In this document: positions 16,976 to 25,698 of the stretch, piece after piece
Layout: every line of letters starts with the position of its first letter
Position numbering within the stretch: position 1 is the first letter of the stretch
NCBI GenBank assembly: GCA_910585685.1
Contig: CAJUEO010000006.1
Span: 37,566 to 101,565, forward strand
Origin: an uncultured Christensenella sp.
GTDB taxonomy: Bacteria; Bacillota; Clostridia; Christensenellales; Borkfalkiaceae
Length of the DNA stretch: 64,000 bases
Reading direction: 5' to 3'
Notes under the pieces: generated by a model
The model's database searches: none
Seen by the model: only the letters and a program-made list of their open reading frames with translations
Told to the model about the DNA's origin: nothing
Made by a program: the position numbers and the translations under genes

Positions 16976-17326
16976 ATGACAAGCAAAGAAAAAGCGCTTT
17001 TAATATGTGAATATTTATCGTCAAAAAAGGCTAAGGGCATAGTTTATATTGCCGTCGAGCATAAGACGAGCCTATGCGATTATTTCGTAGTTGCCGGAGG
17101 TTCTTCCAAGGCACAGGTAAAATCTCTTGGAGAAAATCTTGAAGAAATGCTCAAAAAACAGCACGAGTTATCTCCCCGTCGCGCCGAAGGAATACGCGAA
17201 GGCAGGTGGGCGGTATTGGATTATGCCGACGTAATAGTTCACATTTTCGGGGATGAGGAACGCGACTTTTATAACCTCGAACGCCTTTGGGAGGACGGAG
17301 AAAATCTTATAAAATACGAGGATTAA
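16976..17326 (+). CDS. rsfS: Ribosome silencing factor RsfS
   Basis: A 116-residue RsfS/YbeB/Iojap family protein. It binds uL14 and prevents subunit joining when nutrients are scarce. The typical sequences are AKGIVYIAVEHKTSLCDYFVV, EGIREGRWAVLDYADVIVHIF and the terminal YNLERLWEDG. It lies 17 nt after nadD-yqeK with a GGAG-type site, the standard gene order. Confidence 0.95.
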   Translation: MTSKEKALLICEYLSSKKAKGIVYIAVEHKTSLCDYFVVAGGSSKAQVKSLGENLEEMLKKQHELSPRRAEGIREGRWAVLDYADVIVHIFGDEERDFYNLERLWEDGENLIKYED

Positions 17327-17336
17327 TTTAAAAGTT

Positions 17337-17567
17337 TTATTCCTTAAATTCAATTTTTTTTGGTTCGTAATATTTGGCTTTTCTCGTTTTTTTTCTTTCA
17401 ACTATGTAATACACCGGCTCTGCCTTGGGTTGCGGAGTCGGTTTTTTTTCTTCCTTGACGGGCTGTTTTTTTGTTGATAAAATTCCGAGATATGCAAGTT
17501 TTACAAATACCACCAGAATAAAACACAATAAAAACGTCAAAAACAAATACAAAATTCCCATAAACAT
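17337..17567 (-). CDS. Small single-pass membrane protein
   Basis: A 76-residue protein with one N-terminal hydrophobic helix (about residues 5-30), a proline/lysine-rich linker (KKPTPQPKAEPVYYIVERKK) and a basic end. I do not recognise a family. It stands alone, convergent with rsfS and divergent from the DeoC-like gene. An A/T-rich TATAAT-like stretch lies upstream near 17570-17585. Confidence 0.6.
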   Translation of the reverse strand: MFMGILYLFLTFLLCFILVVFVKLAYLGILSTKKQPVKEEKKPTPQPKAEPVYYIVERKKTRKAKYYEPKKIEFKE

Positions 17568-17631
17568 AGTTTAATTATAAATTAAAATTATGGTAATTTT
17601 TTGTAAATTTTTTTGTTAAAAGGTGGAATTT

Positions 17632-18375
17632 ATGGATACAACAGCAACAAACGACGTTTTTTCACAGAATGAAAAGCTATTATACTCACAGTTTAAACGC
17701 AAAATAAACACCGAAGCCGCGCACGCACAAATAAAAAAGCTCGAGTACGACCTTGCCGACGTAAAGACGGGGTTAAGCTTTCTTAAAACCGCTTGTACCG
17801 ACTCGCAGGCATTGGGACTTGGCGCAATTTGCGTTATGCCGAGCTACGTCAAAAGGTGCGCCTCGTTTCTCGGAGAAAAGCGTACAACGTCGCTTGTGGC
17901 GTGCGTCAACGCCCCCAACGGCGGTGACTTGACCTCTATTAAAGTAAAAAGCGTAAAATGCGCGGTGAAGGACGGCGCCGACGAGGTTGAAGTAACCGCG
18001 CCGATAGCTCAGATTCGCGACGGAAATTACGCCTACGTCAGGCGCGAGTTTAAAAAATTGCGCTCTGCGGCTAAGCGCAAATCTTTGAGAATAAACGTTT
18101 CCTGCTCGTATCTCACGCGCGAGGAAATAAACAGAGTTTGTATACTTGCCGCCGACTGTAAGATTAACGGCATATCTCTTTCGGGCGGAAACTGCGTGGA
18201 AAGAATTGCCGAAGCCAAAACTTCGGTTAAAAATAAATGCGTAATAAAGTGCGAGGGCGGAGCTACGGTGCTTGAAATGAGCAGCGCTGTTGACCTCGGC
18301 GCAAGCATAATAGGCAGTAAAAACGCCGCAGACGTCGCGCGCGCAATTCTTACCGCCGCCGAAACGGAAATTTAA
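17632..18375 (+). CDS. DeoC/aldolase-like protein, probably altered active site
   Basis: A 247-residue protein that follows the deoxyribose-phosphate aldolase (DeoC) fold along its length: GLGAICVMPSYVKR, GGDLTSIKVKSVKCAVKDGADEVEV, then CVIKCEGGATVLEMSSAVDLGASIIGS. DeoC normally carries a Schiff-base lysine in a GADFxKTSTG motif and an aspartate in ADEVDVV. Here the corresponding sites by eye read KINGISLSGG and ADEVEVT, so the lysine is replaced and the aspartate is glutamate. The third key lysine (VIKCEGG) remains. It is likely inactive as DERA or has another function. The ATG at 17632 follows AGGTGG; a GTG three codons earlier lies inside that site. Confidence 0.7.
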   Translation: MDTTATNDVFSQNEKLLYSQFKRKINTEAAHAQIKKLEYDLADVKTGLSFLKTACTDSQALGLGAICVMPSYVKRCASFLGEKRTTSLVACVNAPNGGDLTSIKVKSVKCAVKDGADEVEVTAPIAQIRDGNYAYVRREFKKLRSAAKRKSLRINVSCSYLTREEINRVCILAADCKINGISLSGGNCVERIAEAKTSVKNKCVIKCEGGATVLEMSSAVDLGASIIGSKNAADVARAILTAAETEI

Positions 18376-18388
18376 AAAGTAAATACAA

Positions 18389-18426
18389 AAAAGCAGCCGA
18401 CATATATTAAAATGTCGGCTGCTTTT
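18389..18426. terminator. Bidirectional terminator, deoC-like / helicase
   Basis: A 15-bp perfect stem (18389-18403 with 18412-18426), an 8-nt loop and A/T runs. It overlaps the stop codon of the convergent helicase gene. Confidence 0.85.
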
Positions 18427-19639
18427 ATCTTACCAAAATAAGCTTCTTCTTAGCTCTCGTTATGGCTGTGTACAGCCAGCGGTTTTTGTCCTCTTTAAAG
18501 CAGTAGCTTTCGTCGAAAACTATCACGTTGTCAAATTCACTGCCCTGCGCCTTGTGGCAGGAAATGCAGTAACCGTATTCAAATCTGTTTAGGTTAAACG
18601 CCCCTGCAACTTCTCCGTTTTCGTCAAACTTTTCAAAGTAATCGGTTCGCTTATATCTGTAATAACCCTCCTGAAAAATCCCCAAGTCGAGAGGTAAAGC
18701 CTCGGGGCAGTTTTCGCTCAAAAAATCGGGCTTGAACTGAATAAAACCTATTGACCGGGCTTCGTCGTAATAGGGGTCTATTACGGTGCCGATAATTCCG
18801 TTTACCATATTAAATCTAAGTTCTTCGTCAATAAAAGTTTCCCAGTTATTCTGCGTGCAAATAAGCTTTTCTCCGCTTTTCGGCAGTCCGTCAAAGCCCT
18901 TGAATTTTCGCATTTCATCGTTTATCTGCGCTCTCATCTTGTTAGTTCCGCAAATAATCTGGTCGGCTCGAAGCAGATAATTTTTTCTTCTCTCTCCAGA
19001 AAAAACATTGCGCGAAATTACGGTTGCGCTATCACCGTATCTGCCGTAAGGTATAAATTTTCCCTCGCGCGCCATTTCCGAAAGCTTGATAATGGGGTTG
19101 TCCAAATTTTGCCTTACAATAGTTTTAAGCGTAAAATCGGGCGCGGTCAAAAACCCGTTAAATCCTTCTACGGGCGGTAACTGCGCGTTATCTCCGCATA
19201 AAAGAATTTTAACTCCAAACTCGGCCAAGTCCATTAAAACGTCGTCCGATACCATCGAAGCCTCGTCCAAAATTATTAATTTAATCGATTTGTCAATGTT
19301 TTCACGGCGCTTGAAATTAAGTTTTTCCACGGTAATTTTTTTGCCGTTAAGCTCAATTTCAACTTCCTCAACCATAGATTGATATATAAGCTTATGCAGT
19401 GTGGTGGCGTGAATACCAGAGCGTATAAGTACGGTGGCGGCCTTTCCCGTAGGCGTCACAAACGCAGCCGAAATTTCGGGTTCCAAACCCAGCGTATTGC
19501 ACACGGTATGTTTCAAAAGAGTAGTTTTGCCCGTGCCTGCATATCCTGCAAGCACGAAAAATGGCTTTTCCGAATTTTTAAACCAATTTTCGATTAATTT
19601 GTCCGCTGTTTTCTGGTCGGCTGTCATTTCTTCGAACAT
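18425..19639 (-). CDS. RecD/Dda-like SF1B DNA helicase
   Basis: A 404-residue superfamily-1B helicase similar to the RecD2/Dda group. Motif I is AGYAGTGKTTLLK, motif II ILDEASMVSD, motif III LCGDNAQLPPVEG, motif V SCHKAQGSEFDNVIVF and motif VI WLYTAITRAKKKLI. It lacks the long N-terminal region of RecD2 and has no RecBC partners in the window. A short size like this is typical of stand-alone repair or phage-derived Dda-type helicases. The promoter (TTTACA, 17 nt, TATAAT) ends 6 nt before the ATG, implying a leaderless mRNA. Confidence 0.88.
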   Translation of the reverse strand: MFEEMTADQKTADKLIENWFKNSEKPFFVLAGYAGTGKTTLLKHTVCNTLGLEPEISAAFVTPTGKAATVLIRSGIHATTLHKLIYQSMVEEVEIELNGKKITVEKLNFKRRENIDKSIKLIILDEASMVSDDVLMDLAEFGVKILLCGDNAQLPPVEGFNGFLTAPDFTLKTIVRQNLDNPIIKLSEMAREGKFIPYGRYGDSATVISRNVFSGERRKNYLLRADQIICGTNKMRAQINDEMRKFKGFDGLPKSGEKLICTQNNWETFIDEELRFNMVNGIIGTVIDPYYDEARSIGFIQFKPDFLSENCPEALPLDLGIFQEGYYRYKRTDYFEKFDENGEVAGAFNLNRFEYGYCISCHKAQGSEFDNVIVFDESYCFKEDKNRWLYTAITRAKKKLILVR

Positions 19640-19645
19640 AATTTT

Positions 19646-19674
19646 ATTATAGCACCGAACAAAAGTTTTGTAAA
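19646..19674 (-). promoter_or_regulatory. Promoter of the RecD-like helicase (leaderless)
   Basis: TTTACA (19674-19669), a 17-nt spacer and TATAAT (19651-19646) on the minus strand. The ATG at 19639 follows after 6 nt without any ribosome-binding site. Confidence 0.72.
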
Positions 19675-19733
19675 GTACAATTTTATGTAAAAAATCTCAA
19701 TGTTATATTTTTTTGTAAACCCGATACTAATAA

Positions 19734-19762
19734 TTGACTAAATAAAATAAATGCGCTATAAT
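19734..19762 (+). promoter_or_regulatory. Promoter of pgi
   Basis: TTGACT (19734-19739), a 17-nt spacer and TATAAT (19757-19762). The leader is about 33 nt and includes CGGAGG before the pgi ATG. Confidence 0.85.
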
Positions 19763-19801
19763 TTTTAGCGATAATAAGGAAAAATATAATCGGAGGATAA
19801 A

Positions 19802-21238
19802 ATGGCGTATAAGACAAAGGAATGGCGCGGCAATATGCGCGTGACGGTGGACTATAATTATATGATGTCCAAAACGCTGGGCGACAAGGGATTGACTGAT
19901 TCTCAGTTTAAAGCTATAAAAAGTCAAGCGGAGGAAGCATTTGACTTTGTAGCGAAAAATCGCGGCAAAGACGAGCTTTTCATGGGCTGGACCGAGCTTA
20001 TGTACAATCAGGACGAAATAGTTGCCGACATTCTCGCTACGGCAAAATCGGTAAGAAAGAAGTTTAAATATTTCGTTGTTTTGGGTATCGGCGGTAGCGC
20101 TCTCGGCCCTATAATGGCTTTTAACGCTTTAAAACATTTGCATTACAACGAACTTCCGCCTAAAAAGAGAGGCGGCCCCAAGTTCTACGTCGAGGACAAT
20201 GTAGACCCTGTAAGAATGCAGGCGCTTTTGGACGTAATTGTTCCCGAAGAAACCTGTTTTAACGTTATTTCAAAATCGGGCGCAACAAGCGAAACTATGA
20301 CTCAGTTTCTTATTATTGCCGACATTCTCGAAAAAAAGGGACTGTCCTTGCCCGAGCATATGATTTTCACTACCGACGAAAAACGCGGTAACTTGATTAA
20401 AATAGACGAAAAATACGGCGGAAAGTTCAAAAAATACGTTCTTCCCGACGGTGTCGGCGGCAGATTTTCCGAGTTGTGCCCCGTGGGACTTCTTCCTGCG
20501 GCAGTTCTCGGCATAGATATTAAAGGTATGCTTGCCGGCGCAGCTTATATGGACGGACTTTGCTCGAAGCCCTCGATTGCAAAAAACCCTGCGCTCTGCC
20601 TTGCGGCTATGCAGTATATAACGATGCAGCAGGGCAAAAATATAAACGTAATGATGCCTTATTCCGACAATTTAAAGCTTGTTGCCGATTGGTACTGTCA
20701 GCTTTGGGCGGAAAGTCTTGGCAAGGCGCTGGATTTGGACGGAAAAGTCGTCAATGCGGGAACTACGCCCGTAAAGTCGCTCGGCGTAACCGACCAGCAC
20801 TCGCAGGTTCAGCTCTATACCGAGGGACCTTTCGACAAGGTAATAACCTTTATTTCTGTCAAAAACTACGCTACCGAAATGCCCATACCTCACGGCTGCG
20901 AAGATATTCCCGACGTAGGCTTCCTCGGCGGACACACTATGCAGGAATTAATTCAGGCGGAAAATACCGCAACGGGTTACGCGCTTATGAAAGCCGGCAG
21001 AATGAACTATACGATTACTCTGCCCGAAGTAAACGCATTTACATTGGGTCAGCTTATGTTCCTTTTGGAAATGCAAACCGCATATACGGGCGCACTTTTG
21101 AATATCAACACGTTCAATCAGCCCGGCGTTGAAAACGGCAAAATAGCTACTTTTGCACTGCTTGGCAAAAAGGGCTACGAGGCGCAAAAGCGCGAAATAG
21201 CCGAAGTTGGTGAACCCGACAGCAAATATATAGTATAA
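19802..21238 (+). CDS. pgi: Glucose-6-phosphate isomerase
   Basis: Pgi interconverts glucose 6-phosphate and fructose 6-phosphate. The 478-residue protein shows the sugar-phosphate isomerase folds: VLGIGGSALGP (residues about 98-108), SKSGATSET, the PGI signature region VGGRFSELCPVGLLPAA and the second signature DQHSQVQLYTEGPFDK. The C-terminal QPGVENGK carries the catalytic lysine. A strong CGGAGG site and own promoter precede it, and a terminator follows. Confidence 0.97.
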   Translation: MAYKTKEWRGNMRVTVDYNYMMSKTLGDKGLTDSQFKAIKSQAEEAFDFVAKNRGKDELFMGWTELMYNQDEIVADILATAKSVRKKFKYFVVLGIGGSALGPIMAFNALKHLHYNELPPKKRGGPKFYVEDNVDPVRMQALLDVIVPEETCFNVISKSGATSETMTQFLIIADILEKKGLSLPEHMIFTTDEKRGNLIKIDEKYGGKFKKYVLPDGVGGRFSELCPVGLLPAAVLGIDIKGMLAGAAYMDGLCSKPSIAKNPALCLAAMQYITMQQGKNINVMMPYSDNLKLVADWYCQLWAESLGKALDLDGKVVNAGTTPVKSLGVTDQHSQVQLYTEGPFDKVITFISVKNYATEMPIPHGCEDIPDVGFLGGHTMQELIQAENTATGYALMKAGRMNYTITLPEVNAFTLGQLMFLLEMQTAYTGALLNINTFNQPGVENGKIATFALLGKKGYEAQKREIAEVGEPDSKYIV

Positions 21239-21252
21239 TAAATAAAAAGAAG

Positions 21253-21279
21253 AGCGAGCGTATGCTCGCTTGCTTTTTT
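21253..21279 (+). terminator. Terminator after pgi
   Basis: A seven-bp stem (21253-21259 with 21264-21270), a GTAT loop and a T-run to 21279. It lies directly before the ribosome-binding site of the next gene. Confidence 0.75.
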
Positions 21280-21287
21280 GGAGTTTT

Positions 21288-22283
21288 ATGCAACCCTGGT
21301 TAATTGCAATTATATGTATTGCGGCATTGATAGCGCTGCTTTTTGCATTGGCGGCGTTTACATTAAAGGTCGCTTTCGGCAGCCGCTGCGACAAAGATCC
21401 CAACCTTTACTATCGCTTGCCCGAGGAGTTCTCATTAAAATTCGAACCCGTGAAGGTAATGCAGGGTAAACTTGCGTTAAACGGCTTTATTTATACAAGC
21501 GACAATGTGGATAACTTTGATAACCTTGTAATTTTTTGCCACGGTCTGGGTGCCGGGCATATTGCCTATACAACCGAAATTGCATATTTCTGCAATCAAG
21601 GATATCCCGTACTTGCGCTCGACATTCGCGGCTGCAATTTTTCCGAGGGTAAAAATATCGGCGGAATGTACGAGGGGGTCAGGTGCGTTAAAGCGGCTAT
21701 CGATTTTGCACGGGCTGACAGTCGCTTTAAATCAAGCAAAATAATTCTTATAGGTCACAGTTGGGGCGGATATTCCGTGTTGTGCGCCTCGGCAGAGAAA
21801 AAAGTTGACAAAGTGGTTGCCATAAGCGCGCCGCTCACACCCGTAAAAACTATATATAACGGTGCGGCAAAAATAATTTCAAAGCCTTTTGTTTTGGTTT
21901 TAAGTCCGTTCTGGTATATTTTGAATTTCTTTAAATTCGGCGTTAAAGGCAATTTAAACGCCGCAGCTTGCGCAAAAAACGGCGGAGCGGAAGTTTTGCT
22001 GATTCACGGAGATAAAGACAATATAGTCCCTTTGAAATTTTCGGCATATGCAAATGCTTCGGGTAAAAATATTACAAAATATATGGCAACGGGCAAGTCG
22101 CACAACCCCTATGCGTCTATGCGCGCACAGCAACTTTTGATAGAGTTGAACGAGAAGCTCGCTCACGCAATAAAACCCGACGAACAAACAAAGAAATATT
22201 TAAAAGAGTTCGACTTTATTGCCGCTACCGAGCAGGATAGCGAGGTTATGCAAAGTATTTGTAATTTTTTAAAATTCGTTTAA
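21288..22283 (+). CDS. Membrane-anchored alpha/beta hydrolase
   Basis: A 331-residue protein with one N-terminal transmembrane helix (residues about 5-28) followed by an alpha/beta-hydrolase domain. The nucleophile elbow is IGHSWGGYS, the oxyanion-side motif FCHGLGAGH, the acid in LIHGDKDNIVP and the catalytic histidine in GKSHNPY. The family includes lipases, esterases and peptidases; the substrate is unknown. The ATG at 21288 follows GGAG, while the longer reading begins in the pgi terminator. Confidence 0.82.
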   Translation: MQPWLIAIICIAALIALLFALAAFTLKVAFGSRCDKDPNLYYRLPEEFSLKFEPVKVMQGKLALNGFIYTSDNVDNFDNLVIFCHGLGAGHIAYTTEIAYFCNQGYPVLALDIRGCNFSEGKNIGGMYEGVRCVKAAIDFARADSRFKSSKIILIGHSWGGYSVLCASAEKKVDKVVAISAPLTPVKTIYNGAAKIISKPFVLVLSPFWYILNFFKFGVKGNLNAAACAKNGGAEVLLIHGDKDNIVPLKFSAYANASGKNITKYMATGKSHNPYASMRAQQLLIELNEKLAHAIKPDEQTKKYLKEFDFIAATEQDSEVMQSICNFLKFV

Positions 22284-22291
22284 AAAAATAA

Positions 22292-22320
22292 TTGACAATA
22301 CAAATTAATTAATATATACT
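22292..22320 (+). promoter_or_regulatory. Promoter of potABCD
   Basis: TTGACA (22292-22297), a 17-nt spacer and TATACT (22315-22320). Transcription would start near 22327, about 268 nt before potA. Confidence 0.85.
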
Positions 22321-22326
22321 AACCAA

Positions 22327-22594
22327 TGTAAACGCGCTTTTAGAGTGCAAATATTAAATCGGCTTCGGCCGCATTATTGATTGAGTTAAAAGCTCAAATT
22401 TTATAAGTTGATTACTTTATAATCAAAGCCTTGATAGGCGTCACTTGTGAAACGGTCAATAAGAGTAGTAAAAGTATTTGCTATATAGACTCTGAAAGTT
22501 AAGTTATTCAAGAAAATCGTAGAATGCGTCAAATTCGCAAAATTCGTGGACGACCTTTATGGGGTCGTCTTTATTTTTTTGAAGGAGAAACAAA
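22327..22594 (+). promoter_or_regulatory. Structured 5' leader of potABCD with terminator (candidate riboswitch or attenuator)
   Basis: The long gap before potA holds no ORF. The leader has several local stems: CGGC-TTCG-GCCG near 22360, TTGAG/CTCAA at about 22380-22396, and TTGATTA/TAATCAA at about 22408-22424. It ends with a canonical terminator: stem 22549-22555 with 22563-22569, then a T-rich run to 22580, immediately followed by GAAGGAG and the potA start. A terminator placed just before the first gene points to transcription attenuation. I could not match the leader to a T-box or to any riboswitch consensus that I know. Confidence 0.65.
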
Positions 22595-24106
22595 ATGAGC
22601 AAAAGCGAAAACATTATCGAACTTATCGATGTGAGAAAGGAATTTGACGACGAAACCATTGCTGTCGACAGCTTCAACCTGCAAGTTAAAAAGGGAGAGT
22701 TCGTCACGTTTTTAGGTCCCTCTGGTTGCGGAAAAACTACCACTTTAAGAATGATAGCCGGCTTCGATCTTCCGACTTCGGGTAAAATTTTGCTGAACGG
22801 TGAGGACATAAGCTCGCTTCCGCCGAACAAACGCCCCGTAAACACCGTATTTCAAAAATACGCTCTGTTTCCGCATTTAAACGTCTACGAAAACATTGCT
22901 TTCGGGCTTCGGCTTAAAAAGAAGGAAAATACTTATAAGAATGCGGACGGGCAAAGCTATTCCAAGGTTCAGAAACTGACTAAGGCAGAAATTGACAAAA
23001 AGGTAAAAACGGCGCTTGAAATAGTCGATTTGGAGGGCTTTGAAAAGCGCAGCGTTTCCACGCTTTCGGGCGGACAGCAACAACGCATTGCCATTGCCCG
23101 TGCAATTGTAAACGAGCCCGAAATTTTGCTTTTGGACGAGCCTTTGGGCGCGCTCGACTTAAAAATGCGCAAGGAAATGCAAATCGAACTTAAAAAAATG
23201 CACCAGCGCTTGGGTATTACTTTTATTTACGTCACGCACGACCAGGAAGAGGCGCTTACAATGTCTGACAAAGTCGTCGTTATAAACGACGGAGAAATTC
23301 AGCAGATAGGCACCCCTACGGAAATTTACAACGAGCCTATAAACACCTTTGTTGCCGACTTTATCGGAGAAAGCAATATTTTCAACGGCGCGGTTGTCGG
23401 AAAACTGAAAGTCAAATTCTGCGGTGCAACTTTCGACTGCCTTGACGACTACGAAATAAACCAGCTTGTGGACGTTGTAGTTCGTCCCGAGGACATAAAA
23501 ATTTGTCAGCCCGGAGAGGGACAGTTAAAGGGGAAAGTAATTTCTTCCGTATTCAAGGGCGTACATTACGAAATTACCGTCGCTATCGGAAAATTCGAAA
23601 TAGTAATTCAAAGCACCTATACCGCCGACGTCGGTAGCGTCATAGGTCTAAGAATCGAACCAGACGGCATTCATCTTATGGAAAAGGTTTATACCGTCAA
23701 CAAGTATGACGGCGTAATAACCAAAACTAACACTGTCGAGTTCGGTGACGGTGAGTTCGAGTGCGACGTAACTCAGCTCTACAAGGGCTCGACTCTCGAC
23801 GAAGAGGGCTATTTGATTACCGCTCAGGGAGAGAAATTGGATTTGACGGGTATCGAAGTAAACGTCGAGGTCGACACTCACGATATTTTAATGACGGACG
23901 ATACGCAGTCCGGCGGCGCGCGGGGCAATATTATATCGATGATTTACAAGGGTGACCATTACAGATACATAGTCAGAACGGAAGAGAATGAAGAGGATTA
24001 CGTTTTGTCCTGTCCCGATATGTGGAACACGGGGGACCTTGTCGGCATTATAATCTCAAAGGATAAAATAAAGTTGACTTTAAAACCCACAGGCGAGGAA
24101 AAGTAA
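22595..24106 (+). CDS. potA: Polyamine ABC transporter ATPase with duplicated TOBE-like domain
   Basis: This is the ATP-binding subunit of a spermidine/putrescine-type importer. Residues 1-240 form the ABC domain: Walker A GPSGCGKTTTLRM, signature STLSGGQQQRIAIARA, Walker B ILLLDEPLGALD and H-loop YVTHDQEEA. An insertion rich in lysine lies near 105-130. The length of 503 far exceeds the usual 330-380. The tail holds two similar stretches, GKVISSVFKGVHYEITV (about 310) and GNIISMIYKGDHYRYIV (about 450). These look like an internal duplication of the TOBE domain that binds regulators or substrate. It is the first gene of the operon and ends directly at potB. Confidence 0.93.
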   Translation: MSKSENIIELIDVRKEFDDETIAVDSFNLQVKKGEFVTFLGPSGCGKTTTLRMIAGFDLPTSGKILLNGEDISSLPPNKRPVNTVFQKYALFPHLNVYENIAFGLRLKKKENTYKNADGQSYSKVQKLTKAEIDKKVKTALEIVDLEGFEKRSVSTLSGGQQQRIAIARAIVNEPEILLLDEPLGALDLKMRKEMQIELKKMHQRLGITFIYVTHDQEEALTMSDKVVVINDGEIQQIGTPTEIYNEPINTFVADFIGESNIFNGAVVGKLKVKFCGATFDCLDDYEINQLVDVVVRPEDIKICQPGEGQLKGKVISSVFKGVHYEITVAIGKFEIVIQSTYTADVGSVIGLRIEPDGIHLMEKVYTVNKYDGVITKTNTVEFGDGEFECDVTQLYKGSTLDEEGYLITAQGEKLDLTGIEVNVEVDTHDILMTDDTQSGGARGNIISMIYKGDHYRYIVRTEENEEDYVLSCPDMWNTGDLVGIIISKDKIKLTLKPTGEEK

Positions 24107-24904
24107 GTGAAAGGTTTGCGTTTCAGCAGAAGTCAGCTCTGCATACCCTATGCGGTATTTTTGATTTTATTTGTGATAGCGCCGCTCGTAGTAATAGTCT
24201 ACTATGCCTTTACCAACGGAGAGGGGCAATTTACTTTCGACAATTTTATAAACTTTTTTGCAAGCACAAACACGCTGGGTACGCTGTTATACAGCTTTTC
24301 GCTTGCAATAGTTACAACTCTTGTCTGTCTTGTTATAGCATATCCCACGGCATATATACTTGCAAGAAGCAATATAAGAAAAAAGTACGTTCTTTTACTT
24401 CTTTTTATTCTGCCTATGTGGATAAATTTCACGCTCAGAATAACCGCTCTTAAAGAAATTTTATCTCTTTTCGAGGGTAATATTTCAAGCTATCCTTTTT
24501 TAAACTCCGTAATCGGAATGACGTACGACTTTTTGCCGTTTATGATTTTGCCTTTGTACACTTCCTTGCAAAAACTCGACAACAGTCTTTTGGAGGCGGC
24601 TTCGGATTTGGGAGCAAATAAGTTGACGGTATTTTTAAGGGTAACTTTACCGCTATCCGTGCCGGGTATAATTTCAGGCGTAACAATGGTGCTGTTGCCT
24701 TCTATGACAAACTACGTCGTACTCGATATGTTATACAACAGTACTTATATAATGGGCAGCCTTATAGGCAGTTATTTCAGCTCGTACGATTGGAACAACG
24801 GCTCTATGATTTCGCTTATTCTGCTTATCATAATATTTATAGTTACGCTTGTGACAAACAGGTTCAGCGACAAAGACGCAAACAACAGGGGGGCAATTTT
24901 ATGA
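24107..24904 (+). CDS. potB: Polyamine ABC transporter permease PotB
   Basis: A 265-residue permease with six transmembrane helices starting at GTG directly after the potA stop. The EAA loop that contacts the ATPase reads LEAASDLGANKLTVFLRVTLPLS (about 163-185). It is the standard partner of PotC. Its stop overlaps the potC start (ATGA). Confidence 0.93.
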   Translation: MKGLRFSRSQLCIPYAVFLILFVIAPLVVIVYYAFTNGEGQFTFDNFINFFASTNTLGTLLYSFSLAIVTTLVCLVIAYPTAYILARSNIRKKYVLLLLFILPMWINFTLRITALKEILSLFEGNISSYPFLNSVIGMTYDFLPFMILPLYTSLQKLDNSLLEAASDLGANKLTVFLRVTLPLSVPGIISGVTMVLLPSMTNYVVLDMLYNSTYIMGSLIGSYFSSYDWNNGSMISLILLIIIFIVTLVTNRFSDKDANNRGAIL

Positions 24905-25698
24905 AAAAAGCTTTCAACATTATATGGCTTGCGCTTATTCTCATATTTATATATGTGCCCATACTCATACTTGCGGTTTACAGCTTTACCGACGCGTCAA
25001 TGGTCGGCGGCAACATAAGTTCTTTTTCCTTTGAAAATTATTTAAACCTCTTCAAAAACGAAGAGTTGAGAAATATGATTTTCGGCACATTGGTGCTTGC
25101 TTTCGTCTGCGCTGCAATTTCAACCGTGCTTGCAACGGTCGGTGCGATAGGCACGTTCTATTCAAAAAAATTGCCTAAAACGTTGATAAACACGGCAAAT
25201 CAGGTTCCCGTAGTAAATGCGGATATAGTGACGGGCTTTTCTATTTGTATTTTGCTAATCGTAATAATGCGCGTAGGCAAGGACACGTTTATTCCGCTTG
25301 GAATAGGTCACGTCGTTCTAACCGCGCCGTTCGTGTATTTATCCATTTTACCTAAGCTCAAACAAATGGACAACAGCTTGTACGAGGCGGCTCTCGACCT
25401 CGGCGCCACACCGGCACAGGCGCTTTTCAAGGTAGTCATTCCTCAGCTAATTCCCGGCATACTTTCGGGCTTTATGCTGGCGGTAACGCTTTCTTTGGAC
25501 GATTATTTTATAACTACATATACAAAACCCTCGACTTTCGACACAATAAGTACCTATGTTGTCAACGCAACAAAAGGCAGTCAAACGGAAAGCAAAACCG
25601 CGCTTTGGGCGCTGTCAACGCTGATATTCTTGGTTGTTATTGCGGTTGTAATTGTGATGAACGTGCTTGCAAGCAAGAGAGGTAAAGAAAAGAAATGA
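24901..25698 (+). CDS. potC: Polyamine ABC transporter permease PotC
   Basis: The second permease, 265 residues and six helices. The EAA motif is YEAALDLGATPAQALFKVVIPQ, followed by IPGILSGF. The start at the ATG overlapping the potB stop is chosen over a longer upstream reading inside potB. It overlaps potD by four bases (ATGA). Confidence 0.93.
   Translation: MKKAFNIIWLALILIFIYVPILILAVYSFTDASMVGGNISSFSFENYLNLFKNEELRNMIFGTLVLAFVCAAISTVLATVGAIGTFYSKKLPKTLINTANQVPVVNADIVTGFSICILLIVIMRVGKDTFIPLGIGHVVLTAPFVYLSILPKLKQMDNSLYEAALDLGATPAQALFKVVIPQLIPGILSGFMLAVTLSLDDYFITTYTKPSTFDTISTYVVNATKGSQTESKTALWALSTLIFLVVIAVVIVMNVLASKRGKEKK

Noticed and set aside
22327..22594. T-box or known riboswitch upstream of potA
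   Set aside because: No T-box sequence or known riboswitch core could be found; kept only as a candidate leader.
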